A stretch of DNA of 64,000 nt from Alisma plantago-aquatica (lineage: Eukaryota > Streptophyta > Magnoliopsida > Alismatales > Alismataceae): contig OY856409.1 of the NCBI GenBank assembly GCA_963693085.1, positions 1,166,821,249-1,166,885,248 on the forward strand. Reading direction: 5' to 3'. Positions within the stretch are counted from its first letter, which is position 1. Each line of letters starts with the position of its first letter. The notes under the pieces are model-generated. The model ran no database searches. It was not told where the DNA came from and was given only the letters and a program-made list of their open reading frames with translations. This document shows positions 37,792 through 52,272 of this stretch, piece by piece. The position numbers and the translations under genes were made by a program.

Positions 37792-37803
37792 AAGGGAGGG
37801 AGA
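37792..37803 (+). other. polypurine tract of the 10.2-kb gypsy element
   Basis: AAGGGAGGGAGA lies directly before the 3' LTR, after the gypsy end word TTTCGGGACGAAA at 37,772. It primes plus-strand synthesis. Confidence 0.85.
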
Positions 37804-37804
37804 T

Positions 37805-40482
37805 TGTTATGACCCGTTTCTGAGTTAATCTGTAAGTATCATTATTAGTGTATAATTAAGATAATTGAGCTGACTTAAGTGCTCATGTGGTTGTTAGTGC
37901 ATCATCAATTTGATAAAGTTGAATTAAGTACATAAGATACAATTAGGGCATAATTAAGATGATTAAGTTGAGTTAAGTAATCACAGATGCAATTAGATCT
38001 TTGATCCAGTAAAACAGTCTAATTAGCATGCTTTCATGCCTTGTGATTCTAGAGGATCTCGCACTTGAAATGATGCAAAAGAAATCAGGTTATTTGGACC
38101 CCCGAGGCCATAGTTATGGCAATTATAAGAATCCTGGACTGAAATGCAATTTTTCCAGAATTTGATTTTCATTTAGTGGGTCAACTACCCTTTCCTTTAT
38201 TATATTTCTTCACTTATCCACTTTCTTATTCACTCACCCGATAAAATAGTGAGCGACCGCTTGAAGCGGCGCATATCAGCAAGTGGCCCGATCTGCTAGC
38301 AGAGGAGGGCCGTGAGGCGATTTTTGGTTCCCTTAGCTCTATTTCCAGCGGCGCCGTCCACCTTCCTTCCTCCTCTTTCCTTGCCCTAATCTACGGCCAC
38401 GACCCCCCTACTAGGTCGCCGCCCAGCAAGAGCAGCAGCAGGCCGCCCAACATCAGTGGCCGACCAGCAGTAGGGCACCGACCTGGATCCTTGGGTGCGA
38501 GGAGCAGCACCCCACATCACCTCCACCGAATCCGGCCATCTATCTCCTCCCTCCACTCTTTTGGCCAGCACCTACCTGCGGCCCTACAGCTTGGTCGGCC
38601 GGCGACCTGCAGCTGCGGCAGCAGCTACGCGCCTTTAGGGCGCAGCTAGCACCTCGAACGTTGCTCTTTAGGTCCGACGTTGAGGTTCCAGTGAGATTCC
38701 GCAGCCCCCAGTTGAGTTTGAACACATAGCCGAGATCTTCCGCCAACCTGCAGCTACTGCTGCTCGGCGCACGACCAAGAAGGAGTCCTATGATTGATCT
38801 GATACTTTGAGAAGGAACTGTAAACCAATTAATTCAAAGGTAGAAGACAACCCAATTTCGCCCGGAATCAGACCCTGAACGCATCCCCGGACAAATTCGG
38901 GCATCCCGAATCACTATGAGTAGGAGTTCATTTAGTTATCATCATTTAACTCCTTAGTTGGAATTTTTCGATAAACTGTGCATTTTTCGCTGATACTTGG
39001 CTTTTGGACAGTATTTGGCGTTACTTGAATTTTATTTCATAAACTGCTTCCTTATGCCGTTATATGATTTAGTTTAGCATCTGATCAGTGTGGATTGAAT
39101 TAATGAATTTATATGGTTCATTGGAACTTGAAATACGTAATATGATTGATGAAAATGATGGAATTTTCTGTATTACAGTTGCAATGTATATGTTGATTAA
39201 AGACGGTTGTTTAGCATTGAATCTGGATAAGTGATATTGAGTCATGTTTAAAGATGACAAATGATATATATGTGTTTTTAAGTGATATTCAGAATGTGGA
39301 ATAAGTATGAAATGTGATTTTCCTGTTTAAATGTTTATATGTTAATCAGTTAATAGACTTAGGTGCCCTAACACCGTAGAACCCCTTTGAGAGGTCTGCT
39401 TCTTAGGTGTGAAACTCGTGTTGCAACAATAACTGTGCGGAGTCACGGTGGCACGAGGACAGAGAGGCAGTGTTCAACAATAATCCGTGCGGAGTCACGG
39501 TGGCACTGGAGAAAATAGGGGTTATTCAACATTAATCCGTGCGGAGTCACGGTGGTAACCCAGTGAGACTCTCCGCCTGTGTACTCAGGTTAGAGGAGGA
39601 GTCTAGAGCACTCGGAGTTAGTGCATTGAGGTCGGAGAGCCTGTAGGCCGGAGAGCCTGTGGTCCTGTAGCAGAACAGGGCTGGCAGTCAGACTTAGCAT
39701 TTCCCGGGTGTGTCGCTAAGTCTTGTACGGTGGGATCGTAGTTCGCTACGGATCTTTATATGCAGAGTACACTGCATATGATTAGGGCATAATAATGATA
39801 TAATTATGTAATCATATAGGATCACAGTAAACTTAATATGTTAAGAGATTTGAATTTTTGTACCAATTCTCTATATCAGTTTATTTGTTTAAAATATCTG
39901 ATGTTGCTTGAAATGAGATTGTTATCTGTAAATCTGCTATGTCATTAGAACTGCCCTGTTTAGTACTACACTTATCTTTTATTTCAATTTTATCTATCTG
40001 ATGAGTTGTTTATTGATAGCTAAATGAAATGCTATTCACTGAGCGAGTAGGCTCATCCCTCTACTCAAACATTTTCAGGTCAACATCAGCAATAGGAATC
40101 GGAAGGATCTTTTCATCCCGAACGCTTAGTCTGTAGAAGGTATATGTAGTTAGTTTAGATAGAGGTCTTTTAGTCCTTTCCCCTCTATCCTTGGGACATG
40201 GTGTGGGTGAGAGAGAGTGTCTATGTGGAATGTGTATAAAGATGTAAATTAACTGTTATGTTTACTTTCTTTTAAACAATGTTACATGTTGTAAACTCTA
40301 TTTACGTACTCTAGCCAGTTTAATTGAAATGCTTCCGCAATAGTTTATTTTGTTTTAGTTTACAGCAATAATCCGGATATCATTATGAGGTTTTAAAAAG
40401 AAAAAGTTCTCAGTGATTTGTTATGTGATAATCCCTTCGTCGCGCCCTAATCTCGTGATTAGTGGTTAGTGTGAGATTGGGG
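37805..40482 (+). repeat. 3' LTR of the 10.2-kb gypsy element, end clipped
   Basis: It matches the 5' LTR throughout, including the GC-rich island (38,250-38,770) and the three tandem CCGTGCGGAG units (about 39,427-39,555). The last seven bases (TGTGACA) are missing and telomere units take their place. Confidence 0.9.
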
Positions 40483-40510
40483 TTTAGGGTTTAGGGTTTA
40501 GGGTTTAGGG
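40483..40510 (+). repeat. interstitial telomere repeat, four units
   Basis: Four perfect copies of TTTAGGG stand exactly at the joint between two truncated LTRs. They are not part of either LTR: the partner LTR copies (32,960-32,969 and 46,025-46,062) lack them. Confidence 0.95.
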
Positions 40511-43500
40511 TCATTATCTCTCTTCAAGAGGACATATCAATCAATTTAATGTCAATCATTGTACTTGAGTGTGTTGATGAACCAATTTGATCACATCAAC
40601 GATCAATTTTTCACCATGGGGCATGTATTTTCATAAATGAGCTAAGTTCCACACCTTAGTTTGTATCCTTCTAGCAAGTGAAATTATATCTCACAATGTA
40701 TCCAAGTTGATCTACAATGAATGTTATATTGTAGAGCTCTTGATTATCTTTCCAATGTTACAAAAATCACCTCAATTGGACTATTATAGCCCAAGTTATG
40801 ACCTTTTGAAATGGGATGAAATTACTTTGGATTTAATTGATTGTAGCTCGATTTTGAACCTTTTCGGGCCCAAATTGGGACCCTTGACCCAGCAAAGGGG
40901 GCACCCCACTTTCCAACTCAACAATTTATACTTGTTCTCTTTAATTTCTTACAACCATCACATCATGTCCCATAGATTTTCCCACTTGATCCAACAACTG
41001 GAGGTCATCTCCTACCTCCAGTCCATACATTGTAGCTGCTACAATGTACCCTCTCTTGGCTCTGCCAATCAACTCATTCCACACTCCATTACATGAAATT
41101 GAAGCATAATTCCTTTCTGTTTGTTCATTCTAGTTCGTTTGCCTCACTTTTCCCCTCTATTTTGCCCTAGACCCCCTCCTTAGACAACCCTAGCCATGGT
41201 CACCACCATGGTTTTGCTGCGGGAAGCTTCTCGGCAGCTGCTCATTAGTCCCTCAAGAAGATCAAAGGGCTGGGGTGGGTCCACACAGCCAACCCGAGCT
41301 TGCGACATGTTTGCGGGACTCCAATTCCTCCCTTCTTCTTTCCCACCATGCTCCAGTCCACCTTCTTGGGACCGCACTTGTGAGGGAGACGACAGTGGGT
41401 GACCACAAGCCTAGGTTGGGAGCGATCGATAGACCTAGACCCAGCGGCCACCAATCGCTGGGCTACGTTGTGCCGTAGTGGCACCCTAGCTGGTAGGCCC
41501 TTAGTGGATTGCGGCCACTAACCACTAATGTTGCACCCAAATCACAACTGCGTGATCCAGAAGGGATGGAGAGGATGGTTGAATGAATTAAAAGGTAACG
41601 CCCCCAACTTGTACCTATGTTCTCGATGTGCATATTAATATAGTTTTAATATAAAACTTCAAAAATACATATCTCCCTCATCCTAAGGCTAAAATGGGCA
41701 AAATTATATACCAAATTGATCATCTCGACGAGACCGACAACATGCACATATTTGCAAAGCCTAACTACAATGTTTGTTCCCCTATATTTCTAAAGATGAT
41801 AACTTTAGTTATATTAAGAACTTTTAATGCATCTATACGATAAAACTCGAAACTTTAATGATCATTCATTAGCCTAATCATGAAATCTAAATATTTTGTG
41901 TATATTTGATCTATATGAGGGTCCTTATCACCCCTATTGCTAAATAATGACTCCTATTTGCACTATGTGACTTTTCCTTGAACTTTAATGAATGATCTTG
42001 ATCAAAGTTGTTATGTTTCTTCTATATGATCTCTAGTCTCACCCTAATCTTGAAATCAACATTTAATTTCTCTCCATGACTTGACGATTAACATCTAAAT
42101 CTGCTTTTTTCTATGTGTGAGTCATATGGAACCTAAATGCATGAGTGTACCCCATTATGTGAATGTTTGATTATACATTGAAGCAATGGATGGGTTTGAC
42201 CTATTTTGTGCAATAGATTTATGTTGATCTATAAAATTAGTACTATAATGATGTGATATGAACTAAGGGCCCAAGGTTAACCCCCTTGCTATTTTTATGA
42301 TGTATGTGGCCTTTAACCACCCATGTTGACCTCCTATGTGACCTAAATGACATGTTTGTCTAGCTTGTTCCCAAATTTACATTGATCGTAATTTTATGTC
42401 TTACCATATTAAATTAGTGATGTTCTATCCATTGTGATCCACTTGGTGTGCATCAAAATCTATACATTGGGACCTTATGACCTAGGCCTTATGTGTTGGT
42501 TTTTGGGAATGTATGTTGATAATGTAGAATCCTATGATGCCTAGACTTGAGTACATTCACCTAATCATGAATGTGATTCTTATGTCCCATCTTACTGATC
42601 TGAATCACACATCCATGATTGGATCCCTTGACTTGATAACCCTTAACCTATTTTTCCCTATTGTGAGTTCTTTGACCCCAAAATGCAAGTAGGTGACTTG
42701 AATCTTGTAACAATCATATAAGATAGATGGAGCATCGAAATGACATGAAACTTGAACCATGCCTCCTTGATGACATCTAGATCACTAAAATATCATCAAA
42801 CATGCAATTAAAAACTTTTAACCTTGGTAAAAACCCTAAGATGGATCTTGTTAGGGTTAAGGATGAGAATTTAATGCATGCATGCAATCTTGTGCTTAAC
42901 CAATTGTTGCTTGTGGATAGATGGTCAAGGAAAAGTTAAGTTAAGAATATCTAAATCAGGTACAAGCTTTAAATAATTATATGACTATGTCTTTCTTGCT
43001 TGAAACATGATACATATGTATGCTTGTTTACTTGCTCAATTATTTCCATGTAGTAATCTAGTATTGAACTCGGTGTTTGTCCCGTCGTTGTTTTATAACT
43101 TGCAAACATAAATAAGAACTCCATTATACAATGTTGAAATAGGGTTTATCTCATTGACTTTAGTCATTGAGGTCCCTCATGCAAAACATGGTTAGATCTT
43201 GGTGATGGCCTCGAGGTCCCTCACATATAAAATGGTTGGCTATTCTTGAGAAACCTTACAGACTCTTCCGACGGGAAGTAGTTAAAGGCCTTATGATATA
43301 TGATGTTGTAACTACAATTGGAGTAAAATGACATCAAACATGGGCTCTTGTTTTTCTAAACAGTTAACTTGTTTGTTCATGTTCGTTTGCTTCTGCAACT
43401 CTTTTCAAACTATGCAAAGCTTATATATATGTATCTTTGAGCCCTATACTCAACACCTCATATATTTGATCCACCTTGTTTCATGTATTTTATTTGTTCA

Positions 43501-43832
43501 CAAATGTCTAGAAGTTGATGGGCTTGGTGAGCTATGTCAAGTGTACTTGTTGTATGATCACTAGTATAGATGAATAGTCTTCTAGAATTGTACTCTTGAA
43601 TATGTAACTAAAATCTTGTAATAAAAGGATGTTGCTTAATAATATTATTGAACGTTGAGATTTTTTGGTGCCATTATCTAGTTATTTGTTCATGTATGCT
43701 AAGATTTACACTTCCTCTTTCACGTTTTGATAATACCATGCTAGGGATGGACACCTAGGTCATATCACCATTCACTATTTAGTCATTTGGAGTTAGAATT
43801 TGGGTGAGGAAAGGGAGTTATTACTGTAACCT
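40511..43832 (+). repeat. 5' LTR of the LARD-like element
   Basis: It matches the right LTR in two stretches: 40,513-41,500 with 46,062-47,060 (shared TTCAAGA, AATCAATTTAAT, ACTTGAGTGTGTTGATGA, GGGGGC-CCCC), and 42,380-43,830 with 52,273-53,444 (shared TTGGGACCTTATG, CTAGACTTGAG, TTGATAACCCTTAACCT). The part 41,500-42,380 has no partner, because it was lost from the right copy. The left end lacks about 36 bases. Confidence 0.75.
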
Positions 43833-46024
<2,192 letters not shown>

Positions 46025-47060
46025 TGTGACAACCTAGTTTTCTCTATCATCTATTATGCTTATTATGTCTCTTCAAGAAGCCCATCTCAATCAATTTAAT
46101 ATCAATCATAGTACTTGAGTGTGTTGATGACCAAATTTGATCACATTAACGATGAATTCTACAATGTGGGACATGTATTTACATAAATGAGCTAAGTTCC
46201 ATACCTTAGTATGTATCCTTCTTGCAAGTGAAATTATATCTCACAATCATATCCAAGTTAATCTATAATGAATTTTATATTGTAGAGCTCTTGGTTATCT
46301 TTCTAATGGTACTAAAGTTGCCTCAATTGGATTATTATATCCCAAGTTATGGCCATTCGATATTGGCTCAAAATTACTTTGAATTTAATTTATTATAGCT
46401 CGATTTAAAAACTTTTGGGGCCCAAATTGGGATGCACGACCTAGCAAAGGGGGCGCCCCACTTGGCAAGTCAACAATCCATACTTCTTCTCTCTGACTAT
46501 TTACAACCATAAGATCATGTCCCATGGATTGTCCCCCCTTGATCTATTAGATGTAGGTTGTCTGCTACCTCCAGTTTGTACATTGTAGCTGCTACAGTGT
46601 ACCCTATTGTGGCTTGCCAATATCTCATTTCACACACCATTGTGTGAAAGTGAAGCATAATTCCTTCCTATTTGTTCATTCTAGTTCGTTTGCTCAACTT
46701 TTTCCCCACTGTTGTGCCCTAGAACCCCCTCCTTTTCCAACCCTAACCATGGCCACTACCACGGTTTTGATTCTGGAAGCTTCTCGACATTCTCTCCTTT
46801 GCACCTTCTCAGTCGGATCAAATGGTTGGGGAGGGCCCGCACGTCCAACTGGAGCTTGGGCAGCCTATTTGTAGGACCCTAATACTCCCTTCTTCTTGCT
46901 CTCTATGCTCCTATCCACTTTTTTGTGACCCGTGCTTGTAAGGGAGATGACAGTGGGTGACCTTAGGTCTGGGTTGGGTGTGGTCGACAAACCTATACCC
47001 AGTGGCCACCAATCATTTGGCCATGGTGTGCCATTGTGGTGCCATTCTTGGTAAGCCTTA
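46025..47060 (+). repeat. 3' LTR of the LARD-like element, first part
   Basis: It starts TGTGACAACCTAG directly after the purine tract and keeps the terminal bases that the left copy lost. It is cut at 47,060, after GGTAAGCCTTA, by a minus-strand LTR. Confidence 0.75.
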
Positions 47061-50000
47061 TGAGACGATCGAATCACAAAAACAAGATCAACGAATGCGG
47101 AAGCGATTAGCAACGGAATTATCAAAAATCACTAAAAATTAAAAGTTTTTGTAAAGAGATCATCAAACGATAAAACTCTTTCATAAAGAAACATGATAAG
47201 TTATTTACAAACGGATACATCATTACATCTCTGTAAACAAACTCATCTCGAGAGTTACAACATCATTACCTTGTTAAATGTACAAGGTAAGATACAAAAT
47301 CTCGAGGCATCATGCCAAAATCTCAGATATACTGACTCCTAGGACCTGAGAGTACAAAGACGACACATAGGACATACTATCTACACAACTTGACAGACAA
47401 TGTCTCCACATGAGGATCACTACTGTCCTTGAGATTGTTACTGCTGCTGCTCACCCACTGATGGGTTCCTTCGTCCTCGGTGTCTACCTAAAAAGTCGAA
47501 TCCCACGGGGGTGAGACAATTGAATAATTGTCCCAGCGAGAGTTATAACTCTCTGCCAGAAGCTTTGTTATTGCAATAATGGAATAAAATAAAGTAGTAG
47601 AATTATAAACATTCGACATTAGATTTAACATTGTGTAAACTAAGTGGAGAAACATTCTTATAAGTAATCACTTCAATTATAACTTAATTGAATGATAAGA
47701 CATATAACAATAAGGAATATGAAGAACATGTATACTAGTTACTTAACTAGAGCACTATGAACAATGTATCATCAATCATTGTTTCTCATAGTTCAACCTA
47801 AACAAATATGCTACACGACTGATTACATTTTACAAACATATTTATGCCCTGAGGAGATGAGTTACACCTCTCATACTCCAACCGACCATCAATAGATCGC
47901 AATCGGTACCATACCTAGGTCATCAGGAGAGCCGGATTCCTATGACCTCATCACTCCTCAGTCAGCCTAAGGATCAACATGCAGGACATCTTGTGTCTCT
48001 GCTACAATAGCTTTCCAGGGTATTCTGGCAACTTCACTATTTAGAGTTATAGTGGCATTCTGTACTCTCTTCGCCATCGAGGTATTTCTTGCTTATCTCT
48101 CATCGATGCGACATTAACAACATCATCGGGAGATTAGTGATACATCATCCCGGCATAAACATAATGAAGGATTGAGAGATTAATGGTACATATCCTATCA
48201 AATCCAACATTAGGATGTAAGGATATTCGCGTCCATAACCCCCACATACTCAAAAGTATGTGCTCCAGGAGTTCCCTTAGGAAAACCTGTTTCACCATCA
48301 TTTAATTTCTGACAATGATGGATCTATGGCCAGGGCTCTACATGATATCATTATACTTCATTATTTAAATACATTATGGCATTCTTTAACATCAAGCATG
48401 TTTTCAAATATAAAACAATAAAACAAATGCCATAAAGGAAGAGTATTATTTGTATCAAGTTCACATCACATACTTTTGACATTGGGATATCAATCCTTAA
48501 CCATCTCATCATTGTGATTCAGGAATGTGGGTATTCAAACCCTTGAGTAATCATAACACTTGTTACCAAGTAACATCTTGTCATCCAGTTATTTTAATAG
48601 TATGACTATTGATTATAACAATGCATATATTTCTCATGGCTCATTCAGCCTATCAAGCTCATATGTTACCACTCACCAGGTAACATAGCATATCATTATA
48701 CTTGAAGCATGTAAAGTGTTTTCAATGCATATATCATCATAACCCTTACCTGTATATGATCACCTCTTTATGAAAACCTGCATGGTTAACATTTACCAAT
48801 AACATGCACATTGTAACTATATCAGCATAATACAAGTTCTTTTCAAATTATATATAGGATACCACGGTCGTGCTGTCTTGCACGGTCGTGCAAGAGTAAG
48901 TCACCACGGTCGTGCAACCAAGGATTCACCACGACCGTGTCATATTACCACGGATGATTTCTAGGGTTAGGATTCTCATTTATCCAATTAGAGTTATTCA
49001 ACCTCTTAGCTTGATTAGGAATAGTAATTCCTTATCTTATTCTTCAATCATAGAGTTTCATACTTTAAAAGCATAACTCAGAATTAGGGTTTACTTGTCC
49101 ATATCATCACATCACCCTAGATTTAGGGTTTACTATTCACATTACATCACAATACCCTAGATTAGGGTTTACTATTCACATTACATCACATTACCCTAGA
49201 TTAGGGTTTACTATTCATATTTACAAATGAATTGAGGTCATACCATCATCATGTATTAAGATTACTTTCATTAATGCTCTCAAATTAGGTTAAGATTCAT
49301 TAATCATCATGATTAGGGTTTCCATGATCTCACTATGAAGGATCGTACCCTAATTATGTGTATTCATACATGTTGCAAGTATATTACTTGCTTCTTATAC
49401 ATATAGGGAGTCTTCTCTCTCCTCTTATTAATGGATGATGTTTACATCACTCTTGGTCAGACTTAAGTTAAATAATCTTTGATAACATAAGTCATATCAT
49501 CACCATTATGGTCATTAGGGTTTGCTTGATTAAGGGGTACTAGTCACACTAACCCATTAAGGGTACTTTTGTAATGTTCACCATTGACCATAACATGCAT
49601 CCATCAACTGATTACTTGTTTCTTTAAACACTTTAGGTACCTTTAGGGTTTAGGTTAATCAACTACTAAACTATCTTAACCACTAAGGCATCAAACATTC
49701 TTGACTTTAAAAGACCCCAAACGGTTCTACACTATCAACCTCCAAATGGTTTTGAAACTGCATGGAGATGTTGACCGTTTGGTACCTTTGACTTTTAAGA
49801 CCGCATGGCCAAGTACACACTCAAGACCGTTTGCCCTAGGTGAGGTGAAGACCGTTTGGTCCCGTTGACCGTTTGGCCAACATTGACTTTTGAAACTGCA
49901 TGGACAAATCGATATTGAAACCACATGGTCACCAAACGGTTTGAAACCGCATGACCACCAAACGGTCTTGAGACCGTTTGGTCCAAACACCCTCAAAACC

Positions 50001-52272
50001 GCATGGACCAAGAAGTGTGTCAACTCTTCCAATTGAGTTAGGGTTTTCAAGGTTGAACCCCTCAAACATTCATGCCATGGTTAACCACTTATCAATTGAG
50101 CCAATTAGGTTAATACTCAACTGATTTGACCCTCAATTGATCACCAATTAGGGTTTGGATTGATTGGATTAGGGTTGGAAATCGATCATCCTTCAACATG
50201 CATCAACATGAGCCTAATTGATGTTGAACCCATTGAACCATCACTTAATTGGGTCATTAATTGACCCCAAACGGTCTTGGGATTGTTTGGACATCCTCCA
50301 AATGGTCTTGAGACCGATTGCTCCAGTCAACATAAAAAACTAAGTCAATCTATTAAGGTTTGGACCATAGATTTGATCATTAGGTCACTAATCGATTATA
50401 CTTCAACTTGTTGCCTCTCAATCTTCAACCACTTAACCATAGTCAACCCTAGACCTTCAAACGGTCTTGGGTAACCTCCAAACAGGTTTGAAACCGTTTG
50501 GACATGCTCCAAACGGTCTTGAGACCGTTTTCCCATGATGTCATCAAAAACCAAGTCATTCACTTAAGGGTTGAACCCTAGGTTTGGTCACCAAATCAGT
50601 ACTTAATTGCTCAACAACTTGATATGATTGGACCTTCAATTGGTCAACCCCACTTAACCCTAGACCTCCAAACGGTCTTGGGACCATTTGGGTGATCCCC
50701 AAATGGTTTTAAAACCGTTTGGGCCATTCAACCCAAGCTTCAACATAATTGCATCATTGAAATCAGCAATAGACCCGATTAGGGTTTAGGTTAGTAAAGT
50801 GCCTTCAATTGGTGATTCACTTGGAATTAGTTGTTGATTCTTGGTGGATGATTAGTCCATATTTTGTACAACAGTCCTCCAAATGGTCAACTCTTGGTCA
50901 ACTCATCCAAATGGTCTTAAGACCATTTGCTCCAAACATTCTTGGTTGAGATCGTTTACTCTCAAACAGTTTTGAAACCGTTTGCTTCCAAATAGTTTTG
51001 CAAACCGTTTGGGAAAGAGGTGGGGGACCATTTAATAAAGTAGGATTAGGATGAACTTTGGAATTAATGCCACCTTCTTCTACCTCAAGAACATGAACTG
51101 TTCTTCACGGTTTTGGTTGCAAGAACACTTAGAAGTGTGAAAGAAAGGAGAACAAGTAACGTTTTCAAGGAAAGAAGATGCATAACAAAACTATAAGGTT
51201 TAGAGTTATAAAAACCGCCTTAGAATCTGATATAGAGCTCCAAGATCCGTATATTTAATGGTGTCTTGAGCTCCACAGGTCGTCCAAGGTCCTTTCCTCA
51301 AGAATTGGATGGAGAATATGGCTAGAAAGAAGATTTGTGTAAGAAAGACTAGCAAATCAACCTTGTAGCAAGATTTCCTCCATGAATCCTAGCTAGATGG
51401 TGATCAAAACTTACCCAAATCATCTTGGCCGTTATTCTCTGCTCCTGAGCTCCTCCTTAGTCGGCCAAAGCAAAGAGATAAGAAGAGGGATGAAGGGAAA
51501 CGATCCCTTGCTTGTGGAAAGGAGTTTGCTTATATATTTTGGGCATATTTTCAAGGTAATGATAATTATTTCCTTATTTCTCATATGGATCCTTCTCCAC
51601 TTTATGGCCACGTATCTCCCTTCTTAACACATGAAAAACTTATCTCTCAACCAAGGTTTAGAGGAAAAGAAGCCAAACACCTTACTAAGTTGCACATGTA
51701 AAAGGGTCATTTTGCATACATCTTGATTATTTACTTATAAAGGTTATCCTTCTTATATGGTCATGCAAATGAGGCACCCTCCTCATTATATTTACTCTAA
51801 TTGATTCCAAGAGTTATTAAAGATACTCTAGAAGGTATATTTTACATGTTGCACCCTATGTTTTGGGTAAATTGCACTTTACACCAAAACTAGGTTTTAA
51901 AGCACAAGGATTTCTCTACAAGCTATATCTTGGTTCCCAAGCTTGGAGAATCCATATCACCACATCATATTCATTATTATGATATATTAACATCAGAGGA
52001 ACATCTTAACATGTGCAATTTCCAAGTTAAACCATCTAATTGGGTAATTTGCACCTTAGTCCATTTTTAACAAAACAAAAGTACAACATTGTTTAAAAAG
52101 GACAGAAATGGAAATATAAGTTCCTCAAGAATTTTAATTACATATCAAAAGATAAACACAAGAATCTAATCACATGTCTTAAGCAAAACACCTAGGGTTA
52201 GTTCATAACCCAGGTCAGGGATGTTACAAATTATCCACCCCTTACAAGGATTTCGTCCCCGAAATCAACAAA
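47061..52272 (-). mobile_element. gypsy LTR of 5.2 kb plus a stub of internal sequence
   Basis: The LTR is 47,061-52,228. In sense it begins TGTAACATCCCTGACCTGG and ends GATTCGATCGTCTCA. The next 44 bases (52,229-52,272) read in sense TTTCGGGGACGAAATCC then GTAAGGGGTGG, the gypsy 3' end before the LTR. The rest of the element, and about 880 bp of the host LTR, are missing. It shares the block GTGAGACAATTGAA-AATTGTCCCAGCGAG (47,511-47,541), TATGCCCTGAGGA (47,844) and GGATCTATGGCCAGGGC (48,320) with the LTR of the 12.5-kb gypsy, so the two are related lineages. No coding sequence is present. Confidence 0.8.
49727..51022. repeat. cluster of imperfect palindromes AAACGGTC-TTGA-GACCGTTT
   Basis: Inside the 5.2-kb LTR, at least ten copies of a palindrome of about 22-24 bases recur at irregular spacing. 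The clearest are near 49,960, 50,292, 50,470, 50,508, 50,668, 50,698, 50,908, 50,965 and 50,988; half-copies lie between. A perfect one reads AAACGGTCTTGAGACCGTTT. Each could fold into a small hairpin or bind a dimeric protein. Confidence 0.9.

Larger units (their letters stand above)
30311..40482 (+). mobile_element. Ty3/gypsy chromovirus-like element, 10.2 kb
   Basis: LTRs lie at 30,311-32,969 (2659 bp) and 37,805-40,482 and start TGTTATGACCCG. The left ends GGTGTGACA; the right stops at GGGG, seven bases short, and runs straight into telomere units. The primer site is at 32,973-32,984, the gag-pol frame at 33,113-37,768, and the purine tract at 37,792-37,803. No target duplication can be checked because the right end is lost. 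The LTRs are very alike, with one clear 17-20 base gap near 30,504 / 37,976. Confidence 0.92.

Noticed and set aside
30290..40520. Target-site duplication for the 10.2-kb gypsy element
   Set aside because: The right end is clipped and replaced by telomere units, so the bases left of 30,311 have no partner to compare.
41180..41484. Overlapping frames on both strands, similar at 46,614-47,125
   Set aside because: Part of the LARD-like LTR pair; frames are not kept between the two copies.
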